From the NCBI RefSeq assembly GCF_900142665.1, contig NZ_FRBR01000001.1, positions 248,001 to 312,000 on the forward strand: a stretch of 64,000 nt of DNA. The letters are read 5' to 3'. This document shows positions 28,041-36,915 of this stretch, piece by piece. The notes under the pieces were generated by a model. It made no database searches, was not told where the DNA came from, and was given only the letters and a program-made list of their open reading frames with translations. Position 1 is the first letter of the stretch; each line of letters begins with the position of its first letter. Made by a program: the position numbers and the translations under genes. This stretch comes from Roseovarius pacificus (GTDB lineage: Bacteria > Pseudomonadota > Alphaproteobacteria > Rhodobacterales > Rhodobacteraceae).

Positions 28041-29894
28041 TCAGCCTGCCTTTTCCTCGTTTTCACCCTCGGCCCCCTCCTTCACCGCCTCGGTCTTCGG
28101 CGCCAGTGAAAGCAGGGTCGTTCCCTTGGTCTTGCGCGGCTCGCCCTCGTCGGGAATAAGCCGCAATTCGCCCCCCTCGTCATGTTCGGCAAGGGCCACG
28201 GCCTCGGGATTGCGGCTGCGCCAATCCTCGAAGGTGAACTCTTCGGTCAGGTTCGTCGCGCGCACCTTCCAGCCGGCGCTCATCTTCGAGGCCAGTTCGA
28301 GATAGGTCAGCCCGCCCGCAATCGCCCGTCCGCCAAGGGTGCTTGGCAAGGCATGCCGGCGGCTCTCCTGTTTGGCGCGCCGCAACTGAAAGACATTGTC
28401 GCGCCCGAATTCCGGCGCAAGGTCCGTCGCGACGAGGGTATTGTAGGCATCGTTGTCACTGACCGCCATGATCCGGCCATAGCTCATGATTTCAACGCCA
28501 TGCTCCGCGGCCTCCGACAGGATATCCCCGAAAAACACCGGCAAGCCCGCCTCGCGGGCACTGCGCAACCGGGCGCGGTTCGCATCGGCGATCAGCACCG
28601 GCACCTCACGCTTTTGCAGCGCCTCGGCAAAGGCAGCGGCAAAACGCGACCCGCCCACGATGATCACACCGGGATTGCCCTTGCCCGCCAGCCCCAACGC
28701 CGCCGCCAGCGGGCGCAGTGAAAACCCGTGCAGGACAACCGTCGCCGCCACCAGCGCAAAGGCCAGCGGCCCCAGCAGGGCCGCATCCTCGACGCCCGAC
28801 GCCACCAGACGCTCGGCAAACAGCCCCGCGACCGCCACCAGAACCACACCGCGCGGGCCCGTCAGCCCGACCAGCAGCCGCTCCCTGAACGGCAGCCGCG
28901 TGCCCGCCAGCGACAACAGGACAGTCAGCGGGCGGACGACGAAGATCACGCTCAGAATGAAAATCAGCGCGCGCCAGTCCAACATCGCCAGCCGGTCAAA
29001 ATCCATGTTGGCGGCCAGCAGGATGAACACCCCCGAGACCAGCAGGATCGTGGCATGTTCCTTGAAACGGCGCATCTCGGTATAGCTGGGCAGGTCGGCA
29101 TTGGCGATCCAGATGCCCATCACCGTCACCGCCAGCAGCCCGCTTTCGTGCAACACCGAATCCGACAGGGCGAACACCATCAGCAACGTGGCGAACAGCA
29201 CCGGAACCTTCATGTATTCCGGCACCCAGGCCCGGCGGAAGGCCTCCGCCACGATCCAGCCCGCGGCAATCCCCATGACCGCCGCCACGACGATCCCGCG
29301 CGCCATGTCCCAGATCGCGGTGCCCATGGTTTCCGACGTATTGAGAACCAGCACCACCTCGAAGGCCAGAACCGCCGCCAGAGCGCCGATCGGGTCGTTG
29401 ACGATCGCCTCCCACTGCAACAATTGCGCGGGCCTGCGATTGAGCCGCGCCTGCCGCAACAGCGGCGCGATCACCGTCGGGCCGGTCACGATCATGATAC
29501 CGCCAAACACCGCCGACGAGGCCCAGCTGAGCCCCGCCACATAGTGCAGCGCCAGGGCCGAGAACAGCCACCCGAGCGGCGCGCCCGGAAAAATCAGCCG
29601 CCGAACCCCTTCGGCAGCGCCGCGCAGGCTGTGCACGTTCAGGGTCAGACCGCCCTCGAACAGGATGATCGCCACCGCGATGGCGATCATCGGCCCCATC
29701 AGCGGGCCGATATCACGGGCCGGATCGAACACGCCCAGAACCGGCCCGATCAGCAAGCCCGCCACCAGCATCAGGACGATGGCCGGCATCCGCAACCGCC
29801 ACGCGGCCCATTGCGCGCCGACGCCAAGCACCCCGACCAGCGCAAAACTCATCACCGGGGCCAATGCCCCGTCCGCCGCCGCTTCCATCGCCAT
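28041..29894 (-). CDS. Cation:proton antiporter (CPA1/NhaP type) with nucleotide-binding domain
   Basis: A protein of 617 residues. The first about 390 hold 12-13 hydrophobic segments of the Na+/H+ exchanger fold, including PTVIAPLLRQARLN and the ion-site-type segment NDPIGALAAVLAFEVV. A TrkA-N/RCK-like Rossmann domain follows (VIIVGGSRFAAAFAEALQKREVPVLI), then a C-terminal acidic tail. Such proteins exchange Na+ or K+ for protons in pH and osmotic control. It is 3 bp downstream of dgt on the same strand. Confidence 0.92.
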   Translation of the reverse strand: MAMEAAADGALAPVMSFALVGVLGVGAQWAAWRLRMPAIVLMLVAGLLIGPVLGVFDPARDIGPLMGPMIAIAVAIILFEGGLTLNVHSLRGAAEGVRRLIFPGAPLGWLFSALALHYVAGLSWASSAVFGGIMIVTGPTVIAPLLRQARLNRRPAQLLQWEAIVNDPIGALAAVLAFEVVLVLNTSETMGTAIWDMARGIVVAAVMGIAAGWIVAEAFRRAWVPEYMKVPVLFATLLMVFALSDSVLHESGLLAVTVMGIWIANADLPSYTEMRRFKEHATILLVSGVFILLAANMDFDRLAMLDWRALIFILSVIFVVRPLTVLLSLAGTRLPFRERLLVGLTGPRGVVLVAVAGLFAERLVASGVEDAALLGPLAFALVAATVVLHGFSLRPLAAALGLAGKGNPGVIIVGGSRFAAAFAEALQKREVPVLIADANRARLRSAREAGLPVFFGDILSEAAEHGVEIMSYGRIMAVSDNDAYNTLVATDLAPEFGRDNVFQLRRAKQESRRHALPSTLGGRAIAGGLTYLELASKMSAGWKVRATNLTEEFTFEDWRSRNPEAVALAEHDEGGELRLIPDEGEPRKTKGTTLLSLAPKTEAVKEGAEGENEEKAG

Positions 29895-29897
29895 TCC

Positions 29898-31067
29898 TCA
29901 AGCGCCTCCCCATGCACCGGACCCGCCCGCGCCCCCCAAAAGGCGCGCGTGCTGCTGCAATGCGAAACGGTCGGTCATACCGGCAATGTAATCGCTCACC
30001 AGACGGGCCAGCGTCGTTTCGTCCCGCGCCGCCTCGACATCCTGCCGCCAACGGTCGGGCAAAAGCTCCGGCTTCGCAAGGTAAAACGGGAATAGGTCCT
30101 CGACGACATGCGTCACCTGCGCGCGCATTTCCATGACCGACGGCGCGCGATACATCCGCGAGAACAGGAACTCGCGGATTTCGCGCAGCGCCTGCCACAT
30201 CCCGATTGAAAACCGGATCACCGGACGCCCCAGATGGCGCACCTCTGCGGCGCTTTGCGGCGCAGCCTGTTGCAGGATCGCACGCGAGGTTTCGATCACA
30301 TCCGCCACCATCACCCCGAACACGCGCCGCAACGCCTCGTGCCTGCGCCGGTACGGATCGAGACCGGGATAGGCCGCGTCCACCTCGTCGTAACACGGCC
30401 CAACGATGGGCAACCGGCGAATGTCGTCTTCGCTGAACAGCCCCGCGCGCAGCCCGTCATGCAGGTCGTGATTGTTGTAGGCCACATCGTCGGACAGCGC
30501 GGCAACCTGCGCCTCGGCGCTCGCGTGGGTGTGAAGCTCCAGATCGTGGCGCGCATTGTAATCGGCCAGCGCATAGGGCAGATCGCCCGTGACCGGGCCG
30601 TTATGCTTGGCGATCCCTTCCAGCGTGTCCCATGTCAGGTTCAGCCCGTCGAATTCCGCGTAATGGCGCTCCAGCGCGGTGACGATCCGCACCGCCTGCG
30701 CATTGTGATCGAACCCGCCATAGGGCTGCATCAGCGCATTCAGCGCATCCTCGCCCGTATGCCCGAAGGGCGTGTGCCCCAGATCGTGCGCCAGCGCCAC
30801 CGCCTCAGTCAGTTCCTGATTGAGCCCAAGCGCCCCGGCGATGGTGCGCGCCACCTGCGCCACCTCGATGGAATGGGTCAGCCGCGTGCGAAAATAATCG
30901 CCCTCGTGCTCGACGAACACCTGCGTCTTGTGCTTGAGGCGGCGAAAGGCGCTGGAATGAATGATGCGGTCGCGATCCCGTTGATAACAGGAACGAAACG
31001 CGCTTTCCTCCTCGGCCACCAGACGCCCCTGGGTCTGCGCCGGAGTCGAGGCATAGAGAACATGCAT
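29898..31067 (-). CDS. dgt: Deoxyguanosinetriphosphate triphosphohydrolase-like protein (HD domain)
   Basis: A protein of 389 residues. It contains FRRLKHKTQVF, H-x-n-HD metal site: RTRLTHSIEVAQVAR with the first His, LAHDLGHTPFGHTGE with the HD pair, and a further Asp in ALSDDVAYNNHD. These enzymes cleave dNTPs to deoxynucleosides and tripolyphosphate, balancing pools. ATG 31067 matches the family N-terminus (YASTPAQTQGRL); upstream in-frame codons run into the divergent erpA leader. The dgt-erpA divergent pair is widespread in alphaproteobacteria. Confidence 0.93.
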   Translation of the reverse strand: MHVLYASTPAQTQGRLVAEEESAFRSCYQRDRDRIIHSSAFRRLKHKTQVFVEHEGDYFRTRLTHSIEVAQVARTIAGALGLNQELTEAVALAHDLGHTPFGHTGEDALNALMQPYGGFDHNAQAVRIVTALERHYAEFDGLNLTWDTLEGIAKHNGPVTGDLPYALADYNARHDLELHTHASAEAQVAALSDDVAYNNHDLHDGLRAGLFSEDDIRRLPIVGPCYDEVDAAYPGLDPYRRRHEALRRVFGVMVADVIETSRAILQQAAPQSAAEVRHLGRPVIRFSIGMWQALREIREFLFSRMYRAPSVMEMRAQVTHVVEDLFPFYLAKPELLPDRWRQDVEAARDETTLARLVSDYIAGMTDRFALQQHARLLGGAGGSGAWGGA

Positions 31068-31145
31068 GTCGGCTATCCTTGTCGCCCGTTTTCCTGCTCC
31101 ATATATTGGAAAGCACGGAACAACGAAACCATCAGGAGCCCCCGT

Positions 31146-31469
31146 ATGCAACTGCCCCCGAAAGTCACCGAGCGCGCCTTTGCCCGGCTGGCCGAAATCG
31201 GCGCCGGAACCGAAGGTCAGGCATTGCGCATCGCCGTCGAAGGCGGGGGCTGTTCCGGGTTCCAGTACGATATCCGCCTCGACACCCCCGCCGAGGACGA
31301 TCTGGTGCTCGAAGGTCAGGGCGAAAAGGTCGTGGTCGACAGCGTCTCGCTGCCGTTTCTGTCCGGCGCCACCATCGACTTTACCGAAGAACTGATCGGC
31401 GCGCGGTTCACGATCGACAATCCCAACGCCAGCAGTTCCTGTGGCTGCGGCACGTCATTCTCCATGTAA
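31146..31469 (+). CDS. erpA: Iron-sulfur cluster insertion protein ErpA (HesB/IscA family)
   Basis: An A-type Fe-S carrier of 107 residues with the three invariant cysteines: one in GGGCSGFQYD and two in the C-terminal SSCGCGTSFSM. The sequence LRIAVEGGGCSGFQ and FTIDNPNASSSCGCGTSF are typical of the ErpA/IscA group. It delivers clusters to apo-enzymes. CAGGAG lies shortly before the ATG. Divergent from dgt across 78 bp. Confidence 0.95.
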   Translation: MQLPPKVTERAFARLAEIGAGTEGQALRIAVEGGGCSGFQYDIRLDTPAEDDLVLEGQGEKVVVDSVSLPFLSGATIDFTEELIGARFTIDNPNASSSCGCGTSFSM

Positions 31470-31596
31470 TCAATACGTTATATGATGAAGTTTGCGTAAC
31501 GCATCAACACCGAAACCGCGCCTTTCTCAGCCTCACCCTTGTCTTGCCACCGCTCCTGCGCGATAGAGGGCCAGGGATATCGGAAAGGCGCGACAC

Positions 31597-32379
31597 ATGA
31601 AGATTGCCAGCTTCAACATCAACGGAATCAAGGCGCGCGTTCAGGCCCTGCCGGATTGGCTGGACGAGGCGCAGCCGGATGTCGTCGTCTTGCAGGAAAT
31701 CAAATCCATCGACGAAAATTTTCCGCGCGAGCTGTTCGAGGACAAGGGATATACCGTCGAAACCCACGGCCAGAAAAGTTTCAACGGCGTGGCGATCCTG
31801 TCGAAACTGCCGCTCGAGGATATCAGCCGCGGCCTGCCCGGCGATGACGAGGATGAACAGGCCCGCTGGATCGAGGCCACGGTGATCGGCGACAAGACGG
31901 CCGTGCGGGTCTGCGGGCTCTACCTGCCCAACGGGAACCCCGCGCCGGGGCCGAAATACGATTACAAACTGGCATGGATGGAGCGGCTCAAGGCCCGCGC
32001 CGCCGATCTGCTGAAATCGGAAGAACCCGCATTGATGGCCGGGGATTACAACATCATCCCGCAGGACGAGGATGCAAAACGCCCCGAAGCCTGGACCAAA
32101 GACGCGCTGGCCCTGCCCGAAAGCCGCGCCGCATTTCGCCGGATCGTCAATCTGGGCTTTACCGATGCCTTCCGCGCCCGCCATCACGGGCCGGGGCATT
32201 ACACGTTCTGGGATTATCAGGCCGGGGCATGGAACCGCGATGACGGCATCCGCATCGACCATTTCCTGCTGACGCCACAGGCGGCGGACCTTCTGACCGA
32301 TTGCCAGATCGACAAGGCCGTGCGCGGGCGTGAAAAGCCCTCGGACCATGTGCCGATCTGGATTACGCTGGACGCCTGA
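31597..32379 (+). CDS. xthA: Exodeoxyribonuclease III
   Basis: AP endonuclease/3'-exonuclease of 260 residues for base-excision repair. Motifs: MKIASFNINGIKARVQALPDW, VVLQEIKSID (metal Glu), GLYLPNGNP, LMAGDYNIIPQDED (catalytic Asp/Asn), and the closing IRIDHFLLTP...SDHVPIWITLD with the catalytic His. The stop codon region overlaps the convergent monooxygenase gene by 17 bp. Confidence 0.96.
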   Translation: MKIASFNINGIKARVQALPDWLDEAQPDVVVLQEIKSIDENFPRELFEDKGYTVETHGQKSFNGVAILSKLPLEDISRGLPGDDEDEQARWIEATVIGDKTAVRVCGLYLPNGNPAPGPKYDYKLAWMERLKARAADLLKSEEPALMAGDYNIIPQDEDAKRPEAWTKDALALPESRAAFRRIVNLGFTDAFRARHHGPGHYTFWDYQAGAWNRDDGIRIDHFLLTPQAADLLTDCQIDKAVRGREKPSDHVPIWITLDA

Positions 32380-33556
32380 GCGCCGCCTTGGTCACATCGT
32401 AGCCATAGATCCAGTCGAACTGCCGCATCAGCCGCCCCGGCGCCACAGCCCCGCCCACGCGCAGGGCCGTATGCGCGGCCCATCTGAGCGGCGAAAACGA
32501 CAGGTGATATTTCCACGCATTGCCATTGGCCGTCTCGACCACCCTGCAAACCCGCTCGCGGCGGCACTCCTGATAGGCAACCAGACGATCCTCAAGCGCC
32601 CCTGCCCCGTCCAGACACTCGGCCAGCACCCAGGAATCCTCCAGCGCCATGCAGGCCCCTTGCGCCATGAACGGCAAGGTCGGATGCGCCGCATCGCCGA
32701 CAAGCGCCACCCCGCCCGCATGCCACCGCGCCGCCACCGGATGACGGAACAGCCCCCACAGATTGACCGTTTCAACCCGTGAAAGCATGGCCTGCACCTC
32801 CGGTCCGAAATCGGAAAATGCGGCCTGCAAGGCGATGGGATCGTCCTCCTGGCTCCAGCTTTCCTCGCTCCATGCCGCGCGTTCCTGAACCGCGACGAGG
32901 TTCAACATGCGGCCCTGCCGCAACGGGTAGCTCACCAGATGCCGGTGCGGCCCCATGTGCACGCAGGCCTCCGCCGGGGCATTGCCAGTGTTGGGCACCA
33001 CGGCCCGCCAGGCCACCTGCCCGGTGAAAAACGGAGCGACGCGCCCGTTCAGGGCTTGCCGCGCCACGGAATGCAGCCCATCGGCCCCGATCACCAGATC
33101 CGCGCTCAGTATCGCGCCATTGGCCAGCCCCACGCGCGGCCTGCCCCCGTCCGCGCCGGGCTCAATAGACCTGATTTTTTGCAACAGGCGCAGCTTGGCC
33201 CCGGCCTGCCGCGCGCCCTGTGCCAGAATGTCGATCAAATCCGCGCGGTGAACGAAAAAGTAATCGTCATTTTCCAGCCGTCCCAAATCCAGCGACAGAA
33301 CACGCGCCCCGCGATAGTCCCGCAGGTTGACGCCCCGCGCCCGGACCGACAGATCGCGTAGCGCCTGCCCAAGACCAAGCGCATTCAGAACGGCAAAACC
33401 GTTCGGACTGACCTGCAAACCGGCCCCGACCTCGGCAATTTCCGGGGCCTGCTCCAACACGGTGACATCCGCACCGCGCAGGGCCAGCGCACGCGCCGTG
33501 GCCAACCCTCCGATACCGCCGCCGATGACCAGCGTTTTCAATCCATCGAGACTCAT
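32363..33556 (-). CDS. FAD-dependent monooxygenase (salicylate/3-hydroxybenzoate hydroxylase type)
   Basis: Group A flavoprotein hydroxylase of 397 residues. VIGGGIGGLATARALALRG is the ADP-binding GxGxxG, ADLVIGADGLHSVAR the DG motif, and LVGDAAHPTLPFMAQGACMALEDSWVL the second FAD motif (GD). The family hydroxylates aromatic rings with NAD(P)H; substrate not predictable. Converges on xthA with a 17-bp overlap; dksA lies upstream on the same strand. Confidence 0.9.
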   Translation of the reverse strand: MSLDGLKTLVIGGGIGGLATARALALRGADVTVLEQAPEIAEVGAGLQVSPNGFAVLNALGLGQALRDLSVRARGVNLRDYRGARVLSLDLGRLENDDYFFVHRADLIDILAQGARQAGAKLRLLQKIRSIEPGADGGRPRVGLANGAILSADLVIGADGLHSVARQALNGRVAPFFTGQVAWRAVVPNTGNAPAEACVHMGPHRHLVSYPLRQGRMLNLVAVQERAAWSEESWSQEDDPIALQAAFSDFGPEVQAMLSRVETVNLWGLFRHPVAARWHAGGVALVGDAAHPTLPFMAQGACMALEDSWVLAECLDGAGALEDRLVAYQECRRERVCRVVETANGNAWKYHLSFSPLRWAAHTALRVGGAVAPGRLMRQFDWIYGYDVTKAALRRPA

Positions 33557-33572
33557 GTGACCCTATTGAAAC

Positions 33573-33601
33573 GAAAAACGCCGGAGCGAAAGCCCCGGCG
33601 T
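33573..33601 (-). terminator. Rho-independent terminator of dksA
   Basis: On the minus strand, ACGCCGG...CCGGCGT (33578-33601) forms a 7-bp stem that is followed directly by five U. It lies 26 bp after the dksA stop and just before the monooxygenase start, so it separates the two transcripts. Confidence 0.85.
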
Positions 33602-33626
33602 CGATGAAATTTCATGAAGATCATGC

Positions 33627-34049
33627 TCAATCGTCGCGATGGACTTTCTCGCGACGCTCATGACGCTCCTGGGCTTCCAGCGTCATGGTCGCAATCGGGC
33701 GCGCATCCAGACGTTTCAGGCTGATCTGCTCACCCGTGACTTCGCAATACCCGTACTCGCCCTCTTCGATGCGGCGCAGGGCGGAATCGATCTTGGCAAC
33801 CAGTTTGCGCTGACGGTCTCTCGTGCGCAGTTCGATGGCGCGGTCGGTTTCCTCGCTGGCGCGATCGGCGACATCGGGAATTGCCCGTGTCCCGTCCTGC
33901 AGGCCCTCGATCGTGTCGCGCGTGCCTTCCAGAAGTTCGTTTTTCCAGTTGACCAGCTTGCGCCGGAAATACTCCAACTGGCGTTCATTCATAAACGGTT
34001 CGTCTTCGGCCGGTTGGTAATCGTTGGGCAGAAAGACTTCGGCTTTCAT
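33627..34049 (-). CDS. dksA: RNA polymerase-binding transcription factor DksA
   Basis: A protein of 140 residues with coiled coil, which acts in the RNA polymerase secondary channel with ppGpp. The N-terminal FLPNDYQPAEDEPFMNERQLEYFRRKL and DVADRASEETDRAIELRTRDRQ match alphaproteobacterial DksA. The C-terminal zinc finger is reduced: GYCEVTGEQISLKRLDARPIA keeps only one of the four cysteines of E. coli DksA, placing it among low-cysteine DksA variants. Start ATG 34049; an in-frame ATG 11 codons upstream is less likely. Confidence 0.95.
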   Translation of the reverse strand: MKAEVFLPNDYQPAEDEPFMNERQLEYFRRKLVNWKNELLEGTRDTIEGLQDGTRAIPDVADRASEETDRAIELRTRDRQRKLVAKIDSALRRIEEGEYGYCEVTGEQISLKRLDARPIATMTLEAQERHERREKVHRDD

Positions 34050-34119
34050 CGTTTTCCCCTCATCAAGGCCAACGTCCGACATTCGTCGTCTCCTAAGATC
34101 GTGGCGCTTCCTCGGGCTG

Positions 34120-34148
34120 CAATTACACCCGGCGAAAGGGAATGTCAC
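34120..34148 (-). promoter_or_regulatory. Candidate promoter for dksA
   Basis: Minus strand: GTGACA (34148-34143), 17-nt spacer, TAATTG (34125-34120). It would give a leader of about 65 nt before the dksA start. Pattern match only. Confidence 0.4.
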
Positions 34149-34165
34149 TAGTCAATCACGCTGCA

Positions 34166-34194
34166 TTGATGTGTTTTGCCGATCAGCCTACTGT
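34166..34194 (+). promoter_or_regulatory. Candidate promoter for the MoxR ATPase gene
   Basis: TTGATG (34166-34171), 17-nt spacer, TACTGT (34189-34194), 47 bp before the start codon and divergent from the dksA promoter. Pattern match only. Confidence 0.4.
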
Positions 34195-34241
34195 GCACCG
34201 CGACGCTGCCTGTAAAAGCTGCAAAAAGGACTGAAAAAGAT

Positions 34242-35081
34242 ATGAAATTCGAGGGAACCGACTCTTACGTCGCAACGGACGACCTGACTGTGGCGGTCAA
34301 CGCGGCCGTCATGCTGGAACGCCCGCTGCTGGTCAAGGGCGAACCGGGAACCGGCAAGACGGAACTGGCCCGGCAGGTGGCGCAGGCGCTTGGCCTCAAG
34401 ATGATCGAGTGGAACATCAAGTCCACCACGAAGGCCCAGCAGGGGCTTTATGAATACGACGCGGTCTCGCGCCTGCGCGACAGCCAGCTGGGCGACGAAC
34501 GCGTGCATGACGTGCGCAACTACATCCGCAAGGGCAAGCTCTGGCAGGCCTTCGAGGCCGGTGAAAAGGTCGTCCTGCTGATCGACGAGATCGACAAGGC
34601 CGATATCGAATTTCCCAACGACCTGCTACAGGAACTCGACCGGATGGAGTTCTTCGTCTACGAAACCGGCGAAACCGTGCGCGCCCGACATCGCCCCATC
34701 GTGATCATCACCTCGAACAACGAAAAGGAACTGCCCGACGCCTTCCTGCGGCGCTGTTTCTTCCACTACATCCGCTTTCCCGATCAGGACACCATGAAGC
34801 GGATCGTCGAGGTCCACCACCCCGGCATCAAGGAACAGCTGCTGACCACCGCGCTGACGCAGTTCTACGAGATCCGCGACCAGTCGGGGCTCAGGAAAAA
34901 ACCCTCCACTTCCGAGGTTCTGGACTGGCTCAAACTGCTTCTGGCCGAAGACCTGACGGCGGAGGACCTCAGGCGGGATGGCGCCGATGCACTGCCCAGA
35001 TTGCACGGCGCGCTTTTGAAAAACGAACAGGACGTGCATCTTTTCGAGCGTCTCGCCTTCATGGCGCGGCGATCCCGCTGA
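34242..35081 (+). CDS. MoxR family AAA+ ATPase
   Basis: A protein of 279 residues. Walker A is GEPGTGKTEL, Walker B VVLLIDEIDKAD, sensor 1 VIITSNNEKELPDAFLRR with the arginine-finger region. MoxR ATPases work with a VWA-domain protein as chaperones that assemble or activate metalloenzymes or envelope complexes; the VWA partner here is encoded 1.8 kb downstream (36916). ATG 34242 agrees with the family start; the frame is open 22 codons further upstream. Between the two partners are a DUF2927 lipoprotein and a small membrane protein. Confidence 0.93.
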   Translation: MKFEGTDSYVATDDLTVAVNAAVMLERPLLVKGEPGTGKTELARQVAQALGLKMIEWNIKSTTKAQQGLYEYDAVSRLRDSQLGDERVHDVRNYIRKGKLWQAFEAGEKVVLLIDEIDKADIEFPNDLLQELDRMEFFVYETGETVRARHRPIVIITSNNEKELPDAFLRRCFFHYIRFPDQDTMKRIVEVHHPGIKEQLLTTALTQFYEIRDQSGLRKKPSTSEVLDWLKLLLAEDLTAEDLRRDGADALPRLHGALLKNEQDVHLFERLAFMARRSR

Positions 35082-35122
35082 AACGATTTGGGCGATCCTG
35101 TGACATCGACTTCGAAACACGG

Positions 35123-35156
35123 CTTTGCGCGGACCTCTCCGGAGGGGCGCGCAAAG
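35123..35156 (+). terminator. Strong hairpin after the MoxR gene
   Basis: A perfect 9-bp stem (CTTTGCGCG at 35123-35131 against CGCGCAAAG at 35148-35156) encloses a second 4-bp stem (CCTC/GAGG, loop TCCG). It starts 42 bp after the MoxR stop. There is no proper U-run after it (AGTCATAGTTT), so it may be a weak terminator or a processing/stability element. Confidence 0.55.
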
Positions 35157-35360
35157 AGTCATAGTTTCGCCCCGAATGATCCTTATCGGCGACAGGATGG
35201 ACGCGCAGTGTTCATATCGTCCTGCAAAGGCATCGGGCAGATCGTCGGGCGGCTGTGCTTCACGGCACCGTCGCAGATGCATATCCGCCAGTGCAGGTCA
35301 GGCTTTCGGGGGTCACTCAGCCCCGGCCGCATCACTGGGAACACTGGCTTCGGGGGGCAC

Positions 35361-36728
35361 ATGCGCCGCGTCATTCTACCTTTCTGCCTCATGCTCGGCG
35401 CGTGCGCGCCCGGCCCGTCCGTCGATATGCCCTCGCGCGCGGCCACCCATGAAATTTCGACCATGCCGGCGATCAAGTCGTTTTCGTCGCCGCGCCCGGT
35501 TCCCCCGATGCGCTCCAACCGCGATATTCAGAGGGACTTTCTCGAACTGTCCTTCCAGTTGGAATCGGGGCGGACCCTCAAGTATTTTTCCCGTTTCGAA
35601 GAACCGATCAGCATCGCCGTCACCGGCACCCCGCCGCCGACGCTGATTCCCGATCTGAACAGGCTCGTCCACCGGCTGCGCACCGAGGCCGGTATCGACG
35701 TTGCCCGTGTCCGGAACGGCAACGCCAATATCACGATCGAGGCCGTGCCGCGCTCGGAAATCCGGCGCAACCTGCCCAAGGCGGCGTGCTTTGTCGTTCC
35801 CAATATCTCGCGCCTGTCGCAGTACCGCACGGCCCGGCACAGCCGCGCCACCAACTGGAGCCTGCTGACCACCCGCAAGAAACTGGCGATCTTCCTGCCC
35901 AACGACTCGTCCCCGCAAGAGGTGCGCGATTGCCTGCACGAAGAGCTGGCCCAGGCCCTCGGCCCGCTCAACGATCTTTATCGCCTGCCCGATTCAGTGT
36001 TCAACGACGACAACGTTCACACGGTCCTGACCGGGTTCGACATGCTGATCCTGCGGGCCTATTACGCGCCGGAATTGCGCTCTGGCATGACCCGCGCGCA
36101 GGTGGCCGCACGGCTGCCCGCGATCCTGAGCCGGCTCAACCCCGCCGGGGACCGTCGCGCATCTCAGCATGCCTCATCCACCCCCCGCGAATGGATCGAC
36201 GCCATCCAGACCGCCCTGGGTCCGGGCGCGCGCCCCGCGCAACGTCGCGACGCAGCGCTGAGCGCGGTGCGTATCGCCGAGGCCGTGGGCTGGCGCGATC
36301 ATCGGCGGGCCTTCAGCCATTTCGCACTTGGGCGTCTGGCACAGGCCACGGACCCCGATTTCGCTCAGGATCAGTTCGTCATTGCCGATCAGTTCTACAG
36401 CCGGACACCGGGCAGCGAACTGCACCGCGCCTATACCGGCGCGCAACTTGCGGCCTACGCCATCAGCCAGGGGCGCGGCGCGGATGCGCTGTTGCTGCTC
36501 AATCCCCATCTTGCCACGGCGGAACGCTATGAAAACGCCGCATTGCTTTCAACCCTGATGATGCTGCGCGCCGAGGCGCTGGATCTGAACGGGCGCACCT
36601 CCGAAGCCAACGCCGTGCGTCTGGACAGTCTGGGCTGGGCACGCTACGGGTTCGGAGAGGATTGGGCCGTGCGCGCCAGGCTGCGCGAGATTTCAGCGCT
36701 CAACCCGCTAAAGGGACCGAACGGGTAA
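35361..36728 (+). CDS. DUF2927 domain lipoprotein
   Basis: About 455 residues with a lipoprotein signal (RRVILPFCLMLGAC). The DUF2927 core spans about residues 70-240 and includes CLHEELAQALGPLND at about 192-206: His193 and Glu194 start an HExxxQ-type motif reminiscent of a metallopeptidase helix, followed by the family-typical DSVFNDDNVHTVLTGFD. The last about 150 residues look like helical TPR-type repeats. The upstream frame is open from 35088, but the lipoprotein signal fixes the start at 35361, behind a run of G. Function unknown; it lies between MoxR and its VWA partner. Confidence 0.85.
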   Translation: MRRVILPFCLMLGACAPGPSVDMPSRAATHEISTMPAIKSFSSPRPVPPMRSNRDIQRDFLELSFQLESGRTLKYFSRFEEPISIAVTGTPPPTLIPDLNRLVHRLRTEAGIDVARVRNGNANITIEAVPRSEIRRNLPKAACFVVPNISRLSQYRTARHSRATNWSLLTTRKKLAIFLPNDSSPQEVRDCLHEELAQALGPLNDLYRLPDSVFNDDNVHTVLTGFDMLILRAYYAPELRSGMTRAQVAARLPAILSRLNPAGDRRASQHASSTPREWIDAIQTALGPGARPAQRRDAALSAVRIAEAVGWRDHRRAFSHFALGRLAQATDPDFAQDQFVIADQFYSRTPGSELHRAYTGAQLAAYAISQGRGADALLLLNPHLATAERYENAALLSTLMMLRAEALDLNGRTSEANAVRLDSLGWARYGFGEDWAVRARLREISALNPLKGPNG

Positions 36729-36737
36729 ACAACGCAA

Positions 36738-36905
36738 ATGATCGTCATCATCGGGGCCATTCTGGGCGCAGTCATCGGCGGCGTGATCGCCAAACGCCGC
36801 AAGGGGCGCTTGGCCGATATTCTGCAATACGCCTTTGTCTACGCACTGATCTTCACGTTGATCGGCCTGTTCGCCACCCTGATCATTCACCGCGCCTCCG
36901 TCTGA
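36738..36905 (+). CDS. Small membrane protein (55 residues)
   Basis: Begins MIVIIGAILGAVIGGVIAKR, a glycine-zipper-like first transmembrane helix, then a basic loop (RRKGRLADILQ) and a second helix (YAFVYALIFTLIGLFATLII). It fits tightly between the DUF2927 gene (9 nt upstream) and the VWA gene (10 nt downstream), on the same strand and with codon use like its neighbours, which argues for a real gene. Probably an inner-membrane component of the same system; no family recognised. Confidence 0.72.
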   Translation: MIVIIGAILGAVIGGVIAKRRKGRLADILQYAFVYALIFTLIGLFATLIIHRASV

Positions 36906-36915
36906 GGGGGCGCGC

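Noticed and set aside
28728..30095. Long plus-strand frame opposite the cation:proton antiporter
   Set aside because: Extremely Arg/Gln/His-rich antisense reading of a membrane protein gene; no start signal.
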